Assembly: GCA_963627465.1 (NCBI GenBank)
Contig: CAVGBO010000064.1
Coordinates: 1 to 50,249, forward strand
Length of the DNA: 50,249 nt
Source of the DNA: CAKUFA01 sp963627465
GTDB lineage: Bacteria > Bacillota > Clostridia > Christensenellales > Aristaeellaceae
Direction: 5' to 3'
Part shown: piece by piece, positions 1-8,037 of the stretch
Layout: each line of letters begins with the position of its first letter
Position numbering within the stretch: position 1 is the stretch's first letter
Notes under the pieces: model-generated
The model's database searches: none
The model's input: only the letters and a program-made list of their open reading frames with translations
What the model was told of the DNA's origin: nothing
Program-made: the position numbers and the translations under genes

Positions 1-31
1 GAGACCGCGGCCCCCTCTCGCGTGAATTTTC

Positions 32-109
32 GCAAAATTCCGGGGTGGGGGTATTAGCCCCAAAACAAAAAAGACCGCCCCGAAGGACGGTCTCTGACGG
101 TATTCCAAA
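32..109. repeat. Flank repeat, copy 1 (Fic side)
   Basis: This segment recurs at 1520-1600 with a first stretch of 23 identical bases and then an almost identical terminator. Copy 1 ends right at the stop codon of the Fic gene. Copy 2 runs directly into a second copy of the Fic promoter/operator region with no Fic gene between. Seen directly; the origin is inferred. Confidence 0.85.
62..93 (-). terminator. Rho-independent terminator of the Fic gene
   Basis: On the minus strand a hairpin with AGACCG/CGGTCT arms is followed by a T-rich run (62-72 read in reverse). It lies about 20 bases after the Fic stop codon. The same structure recurs at 1551-1583. Confidence 0.75.
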
Positions 110-112
110 TGG

Positions 113-1159
113 CTATTTGAGCCGGTAATAGCAGGTGCTCTTGCTGCTGCCCTCGCGTGCCAGTTCACCGGATGCGACCAGCTTACGCAGCGCACCCTCT
201 ATCGAGCTGACACTCAGTGAAGGACATAGTTCCCGAATATCCTGCTTGGTAAATCGACCGATTTTGTAGAGTGTTGCCTGACGCACCATTTCAAGCGCAG
301 GCTGCTTCTTCTCCACAAGGGTAAACCGCTCCTCAAAATCGCAATAAGCGGAAAGGATGACACCCAGCAGATACTTGATAAAGGGCATTGCATCCTCCTG
401 CCCCTCGTGCCAGCCCGCCTGTGACTGCCGAAGCGTATCGTAGTAAAGGTCTTTGTTCTTCGCTATCTTGGCCTCCAATGAGATGTACTTGCCCACATAG
501 AAGCCGCTGCGGTACAGCAGCAGGGTAGTGAGCAGGCGGCTCATTCGACCGTTCCCATCGTTGAAAGGATGGAGGCACAGGAAGTCGTGGATAAAAATCG
601 GGATGAGAATCAGCGGCTCTGCCTCCATATTGCCAACGGCGCGATTGTATTCCTCACAGATACGGTCGAGTGCTTCCGTCGTCTCAAAGGGCGCAAGAGG
701 CGTGAACAGCGTCTCGGTATGTCCGTCCGGATAAGTGGCGCTGATATAGTTCTGCACATTCTTTGTTTGACCGGCCATGGGATTGTTCATATGGCTGTAA
801 AGGATTTTGTGCAGCTGAAGAATGTAATTGCGGGTAATCGGAATAACATCGAAATTCTCATGAATGACACTCAGCGCATCACGGTATCCGGCGATTTCCT
901 GCTCGTCGCGGTTGCGCGGCGTGGTCTTTTCTTCCACCAGCTGACGAATGCGCGTGCTTGTGGTCACGATGCCCTCGATGGCATTGGATGCCTCAGTGCT
1001 CTGAATCTTCGCGATTTCGACCAGCTTTTCCAGTTCCTCCGGACGCTGTTTGAGATACATCTCCTGCTTTCCGGCTTCTTTATAGATAGCGGCAATCAGG
1101 CCAAGCACCTTGGAGTCCCACTTTTGCTCCCGAATCGCTGCATAATGAAAGTCTCTCAT
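113..1159 (-). CDS. Fic-domain AMPylase-like protein
   Basis: 348 residues. The Fic core motif HPFNDGNGRMSR is at residues 197-208 (catalytic His197; Asp/Gly/Asn/Gly/Arg bind the nucleotide phosphates). Fic enzymes usually transfer AMP from ATP to a protein hydroxyl. The N-terminal motif SNAIEG (58-63) matches the inhibitory S/T-x3-E-G/N helix of class II Fic proteins, so the protein probably inhibits itself. The C-terminal 60 or so residues look like a winged helix, so it may bind DNA and act on its own promoter, which carries an inverted-repeat array (1178-1240). GGAGG lies just before the ATG. A terminator follows. No partner antitoxin is seen. The target is unknown. Confidence 0.88.
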   Translation of the reverse strand: MRDFHYAAIREQKWDSKVLGLIAAIYKEAGKQEMYLKQRPEELEKLVEIAKIQSTEASNAIEGIVTTSTRIRQLVEEKTTPRNRDEQEIAGYRDALSVIHENFDVIPITRNYILQLHKILYSHMNNPMAGQTKNVQNYISATYPDGHTETLFTPLAPFETTEALDRICEEYNRAVGNMEAEPLILIPIFIHDFLCLHPFNDGNGRMSRLLTTLLLYRSGFYVGKYISLEAKIAKNKDLYYDTLRQSQAGWHEGQEDAMPFIKYLLGVILSAYCDFEERFTLVEKKQPALEMVRQATLYKIGRFTKQDIRELCPSLSVSSIEGALRKLVASGELAREGSSKSTCYYRLK

Positions 1160-1177
1160 TGCCTTACCTCCAAATTG

Positions 1178-1240
1178 ATTCCCTTAAATTATGCCGTAGA
1201 ATAAGGGAAACGTCAACTCAATAAGGGAAAATTCCCTTAT
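1178..1240 (-). promoter_or_regulatory. Fic promoter region with TAAGGGAA operator array
   Basis: Four copies of the half-site TTCCCTTA/TAAGGGAA lie upstream of the Fic start: 1179-1186, 1202-1209, 1222-1229 and 1232-1239. The last two form a perfect 9-bp inverted repeat with a 2-bp centre (1221-1240). The array suggests a dimeric repressor, possibly the winged-helix end of the Fic protein itself (inference). Half-sites recur at 1604-1611, 1627-1634 and 1647-1654 in the Fic-less copy. Confidence 0.65.
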
Positions 1241-1309
1241 TATTATGCTTAAAATCAGGGAAACGATACTTTCAAAGCCTGCAAATAAAAAGTCAAGTCC
1301 CAAATGAGT

Positions 1310-1509
1310 CATAACCGAAAAAAGTTTGAGAAGTGAAATCGAGAAAAATGCGTACAGCAAACAGACCGCCGCCGAAGCGCCGGTCGAAAAGGAACGGTAG
1401 CACAGCCGTCACGCTCCGTCAAGGACGAGCGGCTGCGCCGTGCCTGCGGCATCCTTGACAGACCGCGCCGTCTGCGCAGTGCGGAAGTCAAGAGCTTGCG
1501 CGGCAAGCT
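1310..1509. other. Unassigned coding-like debris before the gap
   Basis: About 200 bases with no gene I recognise. On the plus strand an open frame after a TGA ends near 1399 with a charged tail (…APVEKER). It resembles the end of a broken gene. The rest is GC-rich and stops at the N run. Confidence 0.3.
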
Positions 1510-1519
1510 NNNNNNNNNN
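1510..1519. other. Scaffold gap (10 N)
   Basis: Ten Ns mark an assembly join of unknown true length. The sequence right after it repeats the start of the window, so the join may sit in a repeat. Confidence 0.99.
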
Positions 1520-1600
1520 GCAAAATTCCGGGGTGGGGGTATCCGCGCCCAAAACAAAAAAAGACCGCCCCGAAGGACGGTCTCTGACAATACTCAAAAT
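1520..1600. repeat. Flank repeat, copy 2 (no Fic gene)
   Basis: Near copy of 32-109, including the terminator hairpin (1562-1583). It is followed immediately by a diverged copy of the Fic operator region (about 1600-1700 compared with 1178-1290). The two copies therefore represent an occupied and an empty version of the same locus. Confidence 0.85.
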
Positions 1601-1710
1601 CTATTCCCTTAAATTATGCCATAAAATAAGGGAATCACCAGCTAAGTAAGGGAAAGATCCCTGCTTGTTCTGTTCACAATTACAGAAACGATGCTGCCAA
1701 AGGAGAATAC

Positions 1711-2955
1711 ATGAACACAGATATGAAGCTGCAAAAGGTGCCGGTCGAAAAGCTGAAACCGGCAAAGTACAACCCGCGCAAAGACCTGAAGCCGGGTGAT
1801 CCAGCCTACGAGAAGATCAAGCGCAGCATGACTACCTACGGTTATGTCGACCCTGTAATCTGGAATGAAGTCACCGGCAATATTGTGGGCGGTCACCAGC
1901 GGTATAAGGTGCTGGTCGCGGAGGGCGTAAAGGAAATCGACTGTGTGGTGGTTCATATCGAAAACCCGCAGGACGAGAAGGCGCTGAACATTGCCCTCAA
2001 CAAAGCGGTCGGCGAATGGGAACCCAAGGCGCTGGCAGACCTGCTTTCCGACCTTCAGCTTTCCGGGTATGATCTGGGCGCGACCGGCTTTGACGCTGCC
2101 GAGGTGGACGACCTGTTCTCCAAGGTCCATGACAAGGATGTGAAGGACGATAACTGCGACATTGACGCGGACGAGCTGCAGCCCTTCGTGCACGAGGGCG
2201 ACGTCTGGACGCTGGGCCGCCATCGCATGGTGTGCGGTGACTCCACGCTGCCGGAAAACCTCGCCCTGCTCATGAACAGCGATAAAGCCAACTTGGTTGT
2301 TACCGACCCGCCGTATAACGTGTCCATCGTTGGCCGTACCAAAGATGCGCTCACCATCCAGAACGACGATATGGAGGATGGGAAGTTCTACGACTTCCTC
2401 CTGTCGGCGTTTCGTGCCATCGTGCCGCATCTGGCTGAAGGCGCGTCCGCCTATATCTTCCACGCTGACACCGAAGGGCTGAACTTCCGCAGGGCGTTCA
2501 AGGAAGCGGGCTTCCATATCTCCGGCGTGTGCATCTGGGTAAAGAACACCATGGTGCTTGGTCGCAGCCCCTATCAGTAGCAGCATGAGCCGGTGCTGTA
2601 CGGCTGGCTGCCCAACGGCAAGCACAAATGGTTCTCCGACCGCAAGCAGACCACCGTCTGGAAATATGACCGACCCACCCAGAGCAAGCTGCACCCGACC
2701 ATGAAGCCGCTGCCGCTTCTGGCGTATCCCATTAAGAACAGTTCCGCACCCAATGCTATCGTGCTGGATACCTTCGGCGGTTCGGGCAGTACCCTCATGG
2801 CCTGTGAGCAGACAGACCGCATCTGCTATACCATGGAGCTTGACCCACGCTACGCTACCGTCATTGTGGAGCGGTTCCGCTCGGCCTGCCCGAACGCCAA
2901 AATCAGCGTCCAGCGTGGAGACAAGACACTTACTATGGACGAAGTGCTTTCGTAG
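1711..2955 (+). pseudogene. ParB-like/DNA methyltransferase fusion, broken by TAG
   Basis: Residues 1-95 are a ParB/sulfiredoxin-like domain (GGHQRYKVL near 60-68). The rest is an adenine- or N4-cytosine-type DNA methyltransferase: DPPYNV (motif IV) at residues 199-204, then FGGSGST (motif I, S-adenosylmethionine binding) near the C-terminus, the beta-class order. An in-frame TAG at 2578-2580 splits them. Reading continues in the same frame to 2955. The context (…SPYQ-stop-QHEPVLYGW) fits a conserved Trp whose TGG became TAG. A good Shine-Dalgarno site (AAAGGAG) precedes the ATG at 1711. Such fusions are common just upstream of phage terminase genes, as here. Unless the amber codon is suppressed, the enzyme is dead, since SAM-binding and target motifs are separated. 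Confidence 0.85.
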
Positions 2956-2990
2956 AAGGCAATGAATTTCGTAAAATAGTTCTTAAAATA

Positions 2991-3019
2991 TTGCACATCG
3001 GTCGAATATAGGGTATAAT
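2991..3019 (+). promoter_or_regulatory. Promoter of the toxin-antitoxin pair
   Basis: TTGCAC (2991-2996), a 17-base spacer and TATAAT (3014-3019), 24 bases before the antitoxin ATG, which has an AAAGGAG ribosome site. Confidence 0.8.
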
Positions 3020-3043
3020 TAAAGCGGAAAGGAGCTGAGTGCA

Positions 3044-3307
3044 ATGGCAGTTATCAATCCTGTTTCTGATCTGCGCAACTACAATACTGTGCTGGAGCAG
3101 GTTTCTGCTGGTTCTCCTGTATATTTGACCGTCAACGGACGCGGCAAGTATACCATTCGAGATATTGCTGATGACGAGGAATTTGAAAAGACGAAAGCCA
3201 TGCTTCGCCTGATGTGCGAGCTCAACGAAGGGCGGCGTTCGGGAGAGGAAGAAGGCTGGGTTACTGAAGCGGATGTTCGTGCCCGCTTTCAATCCAAATC
3301 CAGATGA
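3044..3307 (+). CDS. Phd/YefM-like antitoxin
   Basis: 87 residues. The N-terminus (MAVINPVSDLRNYNTVLEQV) matches the DNA-binding, dimerising end of Phd/YefM antitoxins. The acidic C-terminal half would wrap the toxin. It overlaps the next gene by 4 bases (ATGA), the usual arrangement for co-translated toxin-antitoxin pairs. These antitoxins normally repress their own promoter; I see no clear palindrome at 2991-3019. The pair sits between decayed phage genes yet both frames are intact. Confidence 0.8.
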   Translation: MAVINPVSDLRNYNTVLEQVSAGSPVYLTVNGRGKYTIRDIADDEEFEKTKAMLRLMCELNEGRRSGEEEGWVTEADVRARFQSKSR

Positions 3308-3624
3308 GCTATCAAATCAGCTATTCGCCCATAGCCATACGCGATCTTGATCGTGTGTGGGCTGAGGTTTTTGAAGCCTCCAAGGAACCTGAAATTGCAA
3401 CACGCTATGTCAATGATCTGATGGACTGTGTTGCTGAAAAGCGGGAATTTCCCAAGTCCGGAGCGCCGCTGTATTACGAAGGTAGTTTTACCGGCTATTA
3501 TTTTGTCGTGTTCAAAGCATACATGGCGTTTTACCGTGTTCGGGATGACAGCATATTCGTAGACCGTGTGGTGTTCGGGAAAAGCGACTATATGAGGACA
3601 ATTTTCAGAAATAGAAACCAATAA
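3304..3624 (+). CDS. RelE/ParE-family toxin
   Basis: 106 residues with the RelE/ParE fold pattern: an N-terminal strand (YQISYSPIAIRDL), two helices, then a C-terminal strand set (YYFVVFKAYMAFYRV, IFVDRVVFGKSDY). RelE members cut mRNA on the ribosome and ParE members poison gyrase; sequence alone does not decide which. It starts inside the antitoxin stop codon (ATGA). Complete and apparently functional. Confidence 0.82.
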   Translation: MSYQISYSPIAIRDLDRVWAEVFEASKEPEIATRYVNDLMDCVAEKREFPKSGAPLYYEGSFTGYYFVVFKAYMAFYRVRDDSIFVDRVVFGKSDYMRTIFRNRNQ

Positions 3625-3699
3625 TCAACTGCGTTTGCGCACCTGCCAACGAGCGGGTGCTTCTTTTATGCCCATTTTGATAGATTGGAGGTGACCAGC

Positions 3700-4194
3700 A
3701 TGGCGACCAGAGGCCGAAAGCCCAAGCCCACGGCGCTCAAAATTCTTGAGGGCAATCCGGGCAAGCGACCGCTCAACGAAAATGAGCCGATCCCGCCCAA
3801 AGCCAGCATCAAGTGCCCGGCCTGGCTGCTGCCGGAAGCAAAGAAGGAATGGAAGCGGCTGGCTCCCTCTCTCGAAGCCATGGGCGTGCTCACCATGGCC
3901 GACCTGACAGCCTTCGAGGGATACTGTCAGGCATACGCCAGATGGAAGGAAGCCGAGGAGTTCATCACCCAACACGGCTCCATCTTCCAAACACCATCCG
4001 GCTATGTGCAGCAGGTTCCGCAGGTGTCTATTGCCCAGCAGAACCTGAAGATCATGCAGTCGTTCTGCTCCGAGTTTGGCCTGACTCCTGCGACCCGTGC
4101 CCGCATCATTGCAGCGGGCGGCGGTTCGGACGATACCTTCTCCGAAGACCCCATGGAGAAGCTGCTGAAGGGAGGGTGGAACGGCGATGTTTGA
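3700..4194 (+). CDS. P27-family phage terminase small subunit
   Basis: 164 residues from the ATG at 3700, chosen because GGAGG lies 8 bases upstream; an upstream in-frame TTG (3685) overlaps that site. The opening MATRGRKPKPTALKILEGNP is diagnostic of P27 small terminases, which recognise phage DNA for packaging with the large subunit. The gene overlaps the large-terminase start by 8 bases. Intact, but its partner is only a stub, so packaging from this locus cannot work. Confidence 0.88.
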   Translation: MATRGRKPKPTALKILEGNPGKRPLNENEPIPPKASIKCPAWLLPEAKKEWKRLAPSLEAMGVLTMADLTAFEGYCQAYARWKEAEEFITQHGSIFQTPSGYVQQVPQVSIAQQNLKIMQSFCSEFGLTPATRARIIAAGGGSDDTFSEDPMEKLLKGGWNGDV

Positions 4195-4366
4195 CGAACG
4201 AAAAGCTCGGCGCGTGACCGGCTTCATTGAATGCCTGAGACATACGAAAGGCGAGTTTCACGGGAAGCCTTTCAAGCTGCTGCCGTGGCAGGACAAGATC
4301 ATCCGGGATGTGTTCGGCACGGTTCGAGACGATGATCCCACCATGCGCCAGTACACTACGGCCTAA
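4187..4366 (+). pseudogene. Large terminase, N-terminal stub
   Basis: 59 residues remain of a protein normally about 500-600 long. The N-terminal signature (TGFIECLRHTKGEFHG, then KLLPWQDKIIRDVFG) is typical of phage TerL proteins before the Walker A ATPase motif. Homology stops near 4360, where the sequence becomes the 3' end of a serine recombinase gene. The ATPase and nuclease domains are gone. The breakpoint looks like a deletion or an insertion scar. Confidence 0.82.
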
Positions 4367-4790
4367 TGTGACCGGCAGGATCAGCGACGAGCGCTTTGCC
4401 AGAATGTCAGCGACCTATGAAGTCGAGCAGCAGACCTTGGAAAAGCGGGTGGCCGAGCTGCAAATCCTGATGGACGGAGCAAAGCAAAAGGCAATGAACG
4501 TGGAATACTTCCTTTCATTGGTGCGGAAGTATACCGACATCCAAGAGCTGACCGGAGAAATCATCCGCGAGTTTGTAGAAAAGATCATCGTGTTCAAGGC
4601 AGAAAAAGTGGATGGACACAGGCAGCAGCACATTCAGATTATCTACAACGCCATTGGCGCAGTAGAAATTCCCGATGAAAAAGAAGCGGGCATAGCCGAT
4701 ATTTCTACCGACTATGCCGCACTTTTTCCGGGATTAAAAATCCCTACGGAGCACCTTCTAAAGAGACTCCCCGTTTTCAAAAGAAGGTGA
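4365..4790 (+). pseudogene. Large serine recombinase, C-terminal fragment
   Basis: About 141 codons matching the C-terminal part of transposon-type large serine recombinases: GRISDERFARMSATYEVEQ, a coiled-coil stretch, then EIIREFVEKIIVFKAEK and a basic HRQQHIQIIYN tail (DUF4368-like). The catalytic resolvase domain is missing. It begins exactly where the terminase stub ends. An ATG at 4308 lies in frame but belongs to terminase sequence. Confidence 0.8.
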
Positions 4791-4799
4791 ACCCTTGAC

Positions 4800-6041
4800 A
4801 TGCCCACACACCACGATTACAATGAGATCGTCCGTGCAGTAGCCGAAGAGGCGGCACGTACCGCCATCCAGCATTTCACCGCCGGAGACTTGCACCTTGA
4901 CAACCCAACAGGTTCGCTTCTTGAATCGACACATCTTGAAAGGAGCACTTCCATGCCCTCCAAGCATCGATTCAAAGTTACCCTTCCAACAGGTCAGCAG
5001 GTCTGGGCTTCCGGCACAACCGTAGACGAAATGTTTTCCACCTTTGTTCGAAATTACAGTGCATTCTATTTACAGGAAAACATCTCGCTCTCAAAGCCAT
5101 GCCCCACTTTGCAAGCCTTTGTGGACGATACCTATCGCCCTTCTTTCATGCTTCGCTTGAAGCCCACAACACGGGAAACCTATGAGCAATATCTGCGCAT
5201 GTATATTCTCCCATTCCTTGGCGGTATGAAGATGGACGAAGTGACCGTTGCCACCATCCAAGCCTTCTACAATTACATGGCAGAAGCCGCCGATCATGGG
5301 CACCGAAAAAATCTCAACACCGCTACCATTGGCCGTGTTCGAGGCTTGACTTCCCGGATCTTCTCCGTGGCGCAAGAGATGGGACTCATCTCCGACACCC
5401 CTTTCAAAAACCGCCTTCTCACCATTCAAGCCGAGCAATCTGGTCATCACAAACCCTTGCCGGATGCTGTGATTGACCACGTGAAGAAGACGCTGCCCAC
5501 GCTGAAAGATGCAGACCTTCGCCTCTATTTTGGGCTTCTCGCCTACACAGGCATGCGCCGGGAAGAAATCATGGGGATGCGTTGGGAGAGCATCAACCTG
5601 GCAGATGCCATGGCTTACGTCCGCTGCACGGTTACATATCCTGACCGCAGCAAGCCCGTTGTCCAGCAGTCCGCCAAATCAGCGCATTCCCTTCGCCCTG
5701 TTCTCCTGCCGGAACCTCTCGTTCGCCTGCTTGCCCCTGAAGCACAGTCCTCCGGCTACCTTTTCGGCGGTGACGCTCCTTGGGCTTACGCCACCATGAA
5801 CAGACGCATCGCCAAAGGGAAGCGGCTTCTGGGCATTGAAGCCTACAGCAGTCACGACTTCCGCACTACCTTCGGCACCCAACTGAAGGAGTCTGGTCTC
5901 ACCTCTGCCCAAGTCGCTGACCTAATGGGGCATGCCGACACTCGCATGGTGGAAACCGTTTACGCCTGTGCCCGTGAAGAAGGTATCCGCAAACGCCGCT
6001 CCGACCTTGACCGCCTCAACGCCCCTTATGCCGGGCAGTGA
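4800..6041 (+). CDS. int: Tyrosine recombinase (integrase)
   Basis: 413 residues from the ATG at 4800, or 362 from the in-frame ATG at 4953, which has a stronger ribosome site (AAAGGAG, 7 bases). The SAM-like core-binding domain spans about 100-205 and the catalytic domain 215-400. Active-site residues are visible: Arg253 (TGMRREEIMGMRW), His352 and Arg355 (HDFR), His378 (LMGHAD) and the nucleophile Tyr388 (VETVY). It integrates or excises an element by strand exchange. It lies about 490 bases from the 3' end of tRNA-Val, a classic target for this class. The N-terminal 51 residues look unlike an arm-binding domain, which favours the second start. Complete. Confidence 0.88.
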   Translation: MPTHHDYNEIVRAVAEEAARTAIQHFTAGDLHLDNPTGSLLESTHLERSTSMPSKHRFKVTLPTGQQVWASGTTVDEMFSTFVRNYSAFYLQENISLSKPCPTLQAFVDDTYRPSFMLRLKPTTRETYEQYLRMYILPFLGGMKMDEVTVATIQAFYNYMAEAADHGHRKNLNTATIGRVRGLTSRIFSVAQEMGLISDTPFKNRLLTIQAEQSGHHKPLPDAVIDHVKKTLPTLKDADLRLYFGLLAYTGMRREEIMGMRWESINLADAMAYVRCTVTYPDRSKPVVQQSAKSAHSLRPVLLPEPLVRLLAPEAQSSGYLFGGDAPWAYATMNRRIAKGKRLLGIEAYSSHDFRTTFGTQLKESGLTSAQVADLMGHADTRMVETVYACAREEGIRKRRSDLDRLNAPYAGQ

Positions 6042-6279
6042 GCAGCAAGCCGGACACAGCGAAGACTCCCACTTTTCGCCGGAAAGCTAAGTGCGGTGGT
6101 TCGCTGGCGATTTTGTCTTCGTCGTAAGGAACTTGTTCCGACCATGGCACATCGCAACACGCCCACACACGAGCGTTTTGAGGAGGCAGGGACGGTGCTT
6201 TTCCTATTGCAGTCTTCTTTGAGACCCTCGGCACGTCCGGCATGAGAATCATTTCAGCGTCAACCAGCCGCTCAAGCAT
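6016..6279 (-). CDS. Unrecognised small ORF, converging on the integrase
   Basis: 87 residues, not recognised. It overlaps the integrase end by 26 bases on the opposite strand. Composition is protein-like (LERLVDAEMILMPDVPRVSK, later VWACCDVPWSEQVP), with two adjacent Cys. Only a weak ribosome site (GGTGA) precedes the ATG. It may be a remnant of an element gene or a chance frame. Confidence 0.3.
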   Translation of the reverse strand: MLERLVDAEMILMPDVPRVSKKTAIGKAPSLPPQNARVWACCDVPWSEQVPYDEDKIASEPPHLAFRRKVGVFAVSGLLLTARHKGR

Positions 6280-6336
6280 ATCTTTTCACCATGCATAAAA
6301 CCAACATCCCCTCCTCCATTTATGCATCCACCGCCA

Positions 6337-6432
6337 CCAAAAGTTGACCCAAAATTCTCCCTCGAAACACCCTTCAACCCCTTCCACCACAAGGCTTTCC
6401 GGCTACCCCTGTTTACCCCAAAAGTTGACCCA
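6337..6432. repeat. Two 15-bp direct repeats CCAAAAGTTGACCCA
   Basis: Identical copies at 6337-6351 and 6418-6432, 81 bases apart, lie between the integrase and the tRNA gene. Repeats in this place often serve as integrase arm-type binding sites. That role is inference. Around 6280-6480 I see no gene. Confidence 0.6.
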
Positions 6433-6482
6433 GAGCCTTTATACATTCCATTTTGTCCCAAATTTCATATAAAATTTGAGAC

Positions 6483-6522
6483 AAAAAAATTCCCGAAAGC
6501 CTTGCCGCACAAGACTTTCGGG
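6483..6522 (-). terminator. Terminator after tRNA-Val
   Basis: 8-bp inverted repeat (CCCGAAAG 6492-6499, CTTTCGGG 6515-6522), followed on the minus strand by AA and seven T (6489-6483). It lies just beyond the tRNA 3' end. Confidence 0.85.
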
Positions 6523-6527
6523 TTTCG

Positions 6528-6601
6528 TGGGATTAAATGGGCTCGAACCATCGACCTCCACGATGTCAACGTGGCGCTCTGACCAACTGAGCTATAATCC
6601 C
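6528..6601 (-). tRNA. tRNA-Val (anticodon GAC)
   Basis: The minus strand folds as a full cloverleaf: a 7-bp acceptor stem GGGATTA/TAATCCC with A discriminator, a 5-bp anticodon stem CCACG/CGTGG around TTGACAT (anticodon GAC, codon GUC), and a T arm with TTCGAGC loop. CCA is not encoded. It has its own promoter and terminator. Its 3' end faces the integrase, so it is a candidate attachment site. Confidence 0.95.
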
Positions 6602-6621
6602 ACACACCGTCAACGAAAAGC

Positions 6622-6650
6622 ATTATAGCACAGACATCAGAAAAATGCAA
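6622..6650 (-). promoter_or_regulatory. tRNA-Val promoter
   Basis: Minus-strand TTGCAT (6650-6645), 17-base spacer, TATAAT (6627-6622), ending about 20 bases before the tRNA. Confidence 0.85.
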
Positions 6651-6873
6651 CCCCTATTTTGCGTTTTTCGGCAATCGTTTGCGTCGAGTTTTGTGGTAGT
6701 GTATTCCAGAAATTCAGGAGCAGAACGAGCTGCTGAAGAATGTACAGGAATGGATTTTTGCTATCGCAGGTTCATTTTACAATGCGCCTGTTGATTTCTA
6801 CTCTACACATTGCAGCACTACTCGGCATTGTAGCGTGGATTGAAGCGAAGAGCAATCTTGTTTAGGATTAGCA

Positions 6874-8037
6874 TCAAACGTATCGTATTTTGGCCGGCTT
6901 GCCAAGCTTTTGCAGGCAGTCAGAAATATCCTTGACCAGGCGAAGCTTGATGGACAGCGAAATGGGCATATCAGGATTTTGATGTGCTGGGTTCAGTGCT
7001 CTGCCAACAATGAACTTGACAGAGGTACACTTTTCCACCAGAATCTCTGTCAGCAGATAAGCACCGTCTTTTTCTCTTTTCAGCACAGCCGGATCCTTGG
7101 TGGCATCGTATTCTTCCAGAATATCCAACACTTTGCCGATGGTTACAACGCCTTCCGTAATCAGGTCAATGCCTTCCATGTGGGCAATGGGCGGCACATC
7201 CGGCGAAATATAGTCTAGGTCGATGGACATTTCCCGACCCAACTGTTTGCTGACGATTTGCGAGGTAGTTCCGCCGCAAATAACCCGAATGCCCGGGCAA
7301 CTCATGAGCTCATTCACCACATCATCGTCGTCTTCCGGGTTCACAGGAGGCCCGACCATGACACAGCAGGGCACAGGCTCTGTAATCCGCAGCACAGCCA
7401 CGGTGGTATCATCACCGCACTGGCCATGATAAAGCTCACTGCTTTTCATCAGCAGCCGATGCTGCACATCCACGGCTTTGTCATCCGGGCGACTCGTTTC
7501 TTCCAGAAACTTCACCACATTTTCATGCTGCCAGCCGAAATTGAGTGCCTGCCCTACCCCTGCATGAATCACCCCATCGGAAAAGGTAATTACAAAATCG
7601 TTCAGCTGGAGCTTCATGTGCGCCCGTCGAATTTGTTTGCCAGCAATGTTCTCTTCGATCCACGGGACAAAGACACGCTTGCCGTTTCGAAGAATGATTA
7701 GCGATGGATTATCAAATTCCACAAAGTAGGCATTTCCTGCCCGGTCAACCTCCATCATGGTGAAGGTCGAGTAAGCCACATTGCGCACTTTGCATACCGG
7801 CAAAGTGGAGGCGATGGTTTCAACCACATCACGGATATCTGTTCCGGCATCCACCATGGAAGTGATAATTTTGCTGGTGAGAGAGGCCAGAATGTTCGCT
7901 TTTACGCCGCTGCCAAGGCCATCGGAGAGCACCATCAGAATGCCCTGATCCCGCTTGACAAGATCCACTTTATCGCCGCACAGCTCTTCGCCATAGTGGT
8001 TCAGGCTGTCCCAGCTGGTTTCAATGAAGAAATTCAT
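6874..8037 (-). CDS. SpoIIE-type PP2C serine phosphatase
   Basis: 387 residues. PPM/PP2C metal-binding motifs are visible: SDGLGSGVKA near 38-47, FSDGVIHAG near 152-160 and GDDTTVAVLRI near 208-218. It therefore removes phosphate from Ser or Thr, typically of anti-sigma-factor antagonists. The C-terminal 160 residues (starting near CCVMVGPPVNPEDDDD) form a second domain I do not recognise. It has no membrane segments, unlike true SpoIIE. Its ATG overlaps the stop of the sensory hydrogenase gene (ATGA, 8034-8037), so the two are co-translated. Such phosphatases are known beside sensory [FeFe] hydrogenases, so a hydrogen-to-phosphatase signal is likely (inference). No anti-sigma partner is in the window. 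Confidence 0.88.
   Translation of the reverse strand: MNFFIETSWDSLNHYGEELCGDKVDLVKRDQGILMVLSDGLGSGVKANILASLTSKIITSMVDAGTDIRDVVETIASTLPVCKVRNVAYSTFTMMEVDRAGNAYFVEFDNPSLIILRNGKRVFVPWIEENIAGKQIRRAHMKLQLNDFVITFSDGVIHAGVGQALNFGWQHENVVKFLEETSRPDDKAVDVQHRLLMKSSELYHGQCGDDTTVAVLRITEPVPCCVMVGPPVNPEDDDDVVNELMSCPGIRVICGGTTSQIVSKQLGREMSIDLDYISPDVPPIAHMEGIDLITEGVVTIGKVLDILEEYDATKDPAVLKREKDGAYLLTEILVEKCTSVKFIVGRALNPAHQNPDMPISLSIKLRLVKDISDCLQKLGKPAKIRYV

Noticed and set aside
569..1204. 211-residue plus-strand frame opposite the Fic gene
   Set aside because: No ribosome site and no recognisable domain; the Fic motif on the minus strand is decisive.
6651..6873. Possible 40-codon membrane-like frame (QEQNELLKNVQEWIFAIAGS) before the phosphatase gene end
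   Set aside because: No start codon or ribosome site near it; at most a remnant, not called as a gene.
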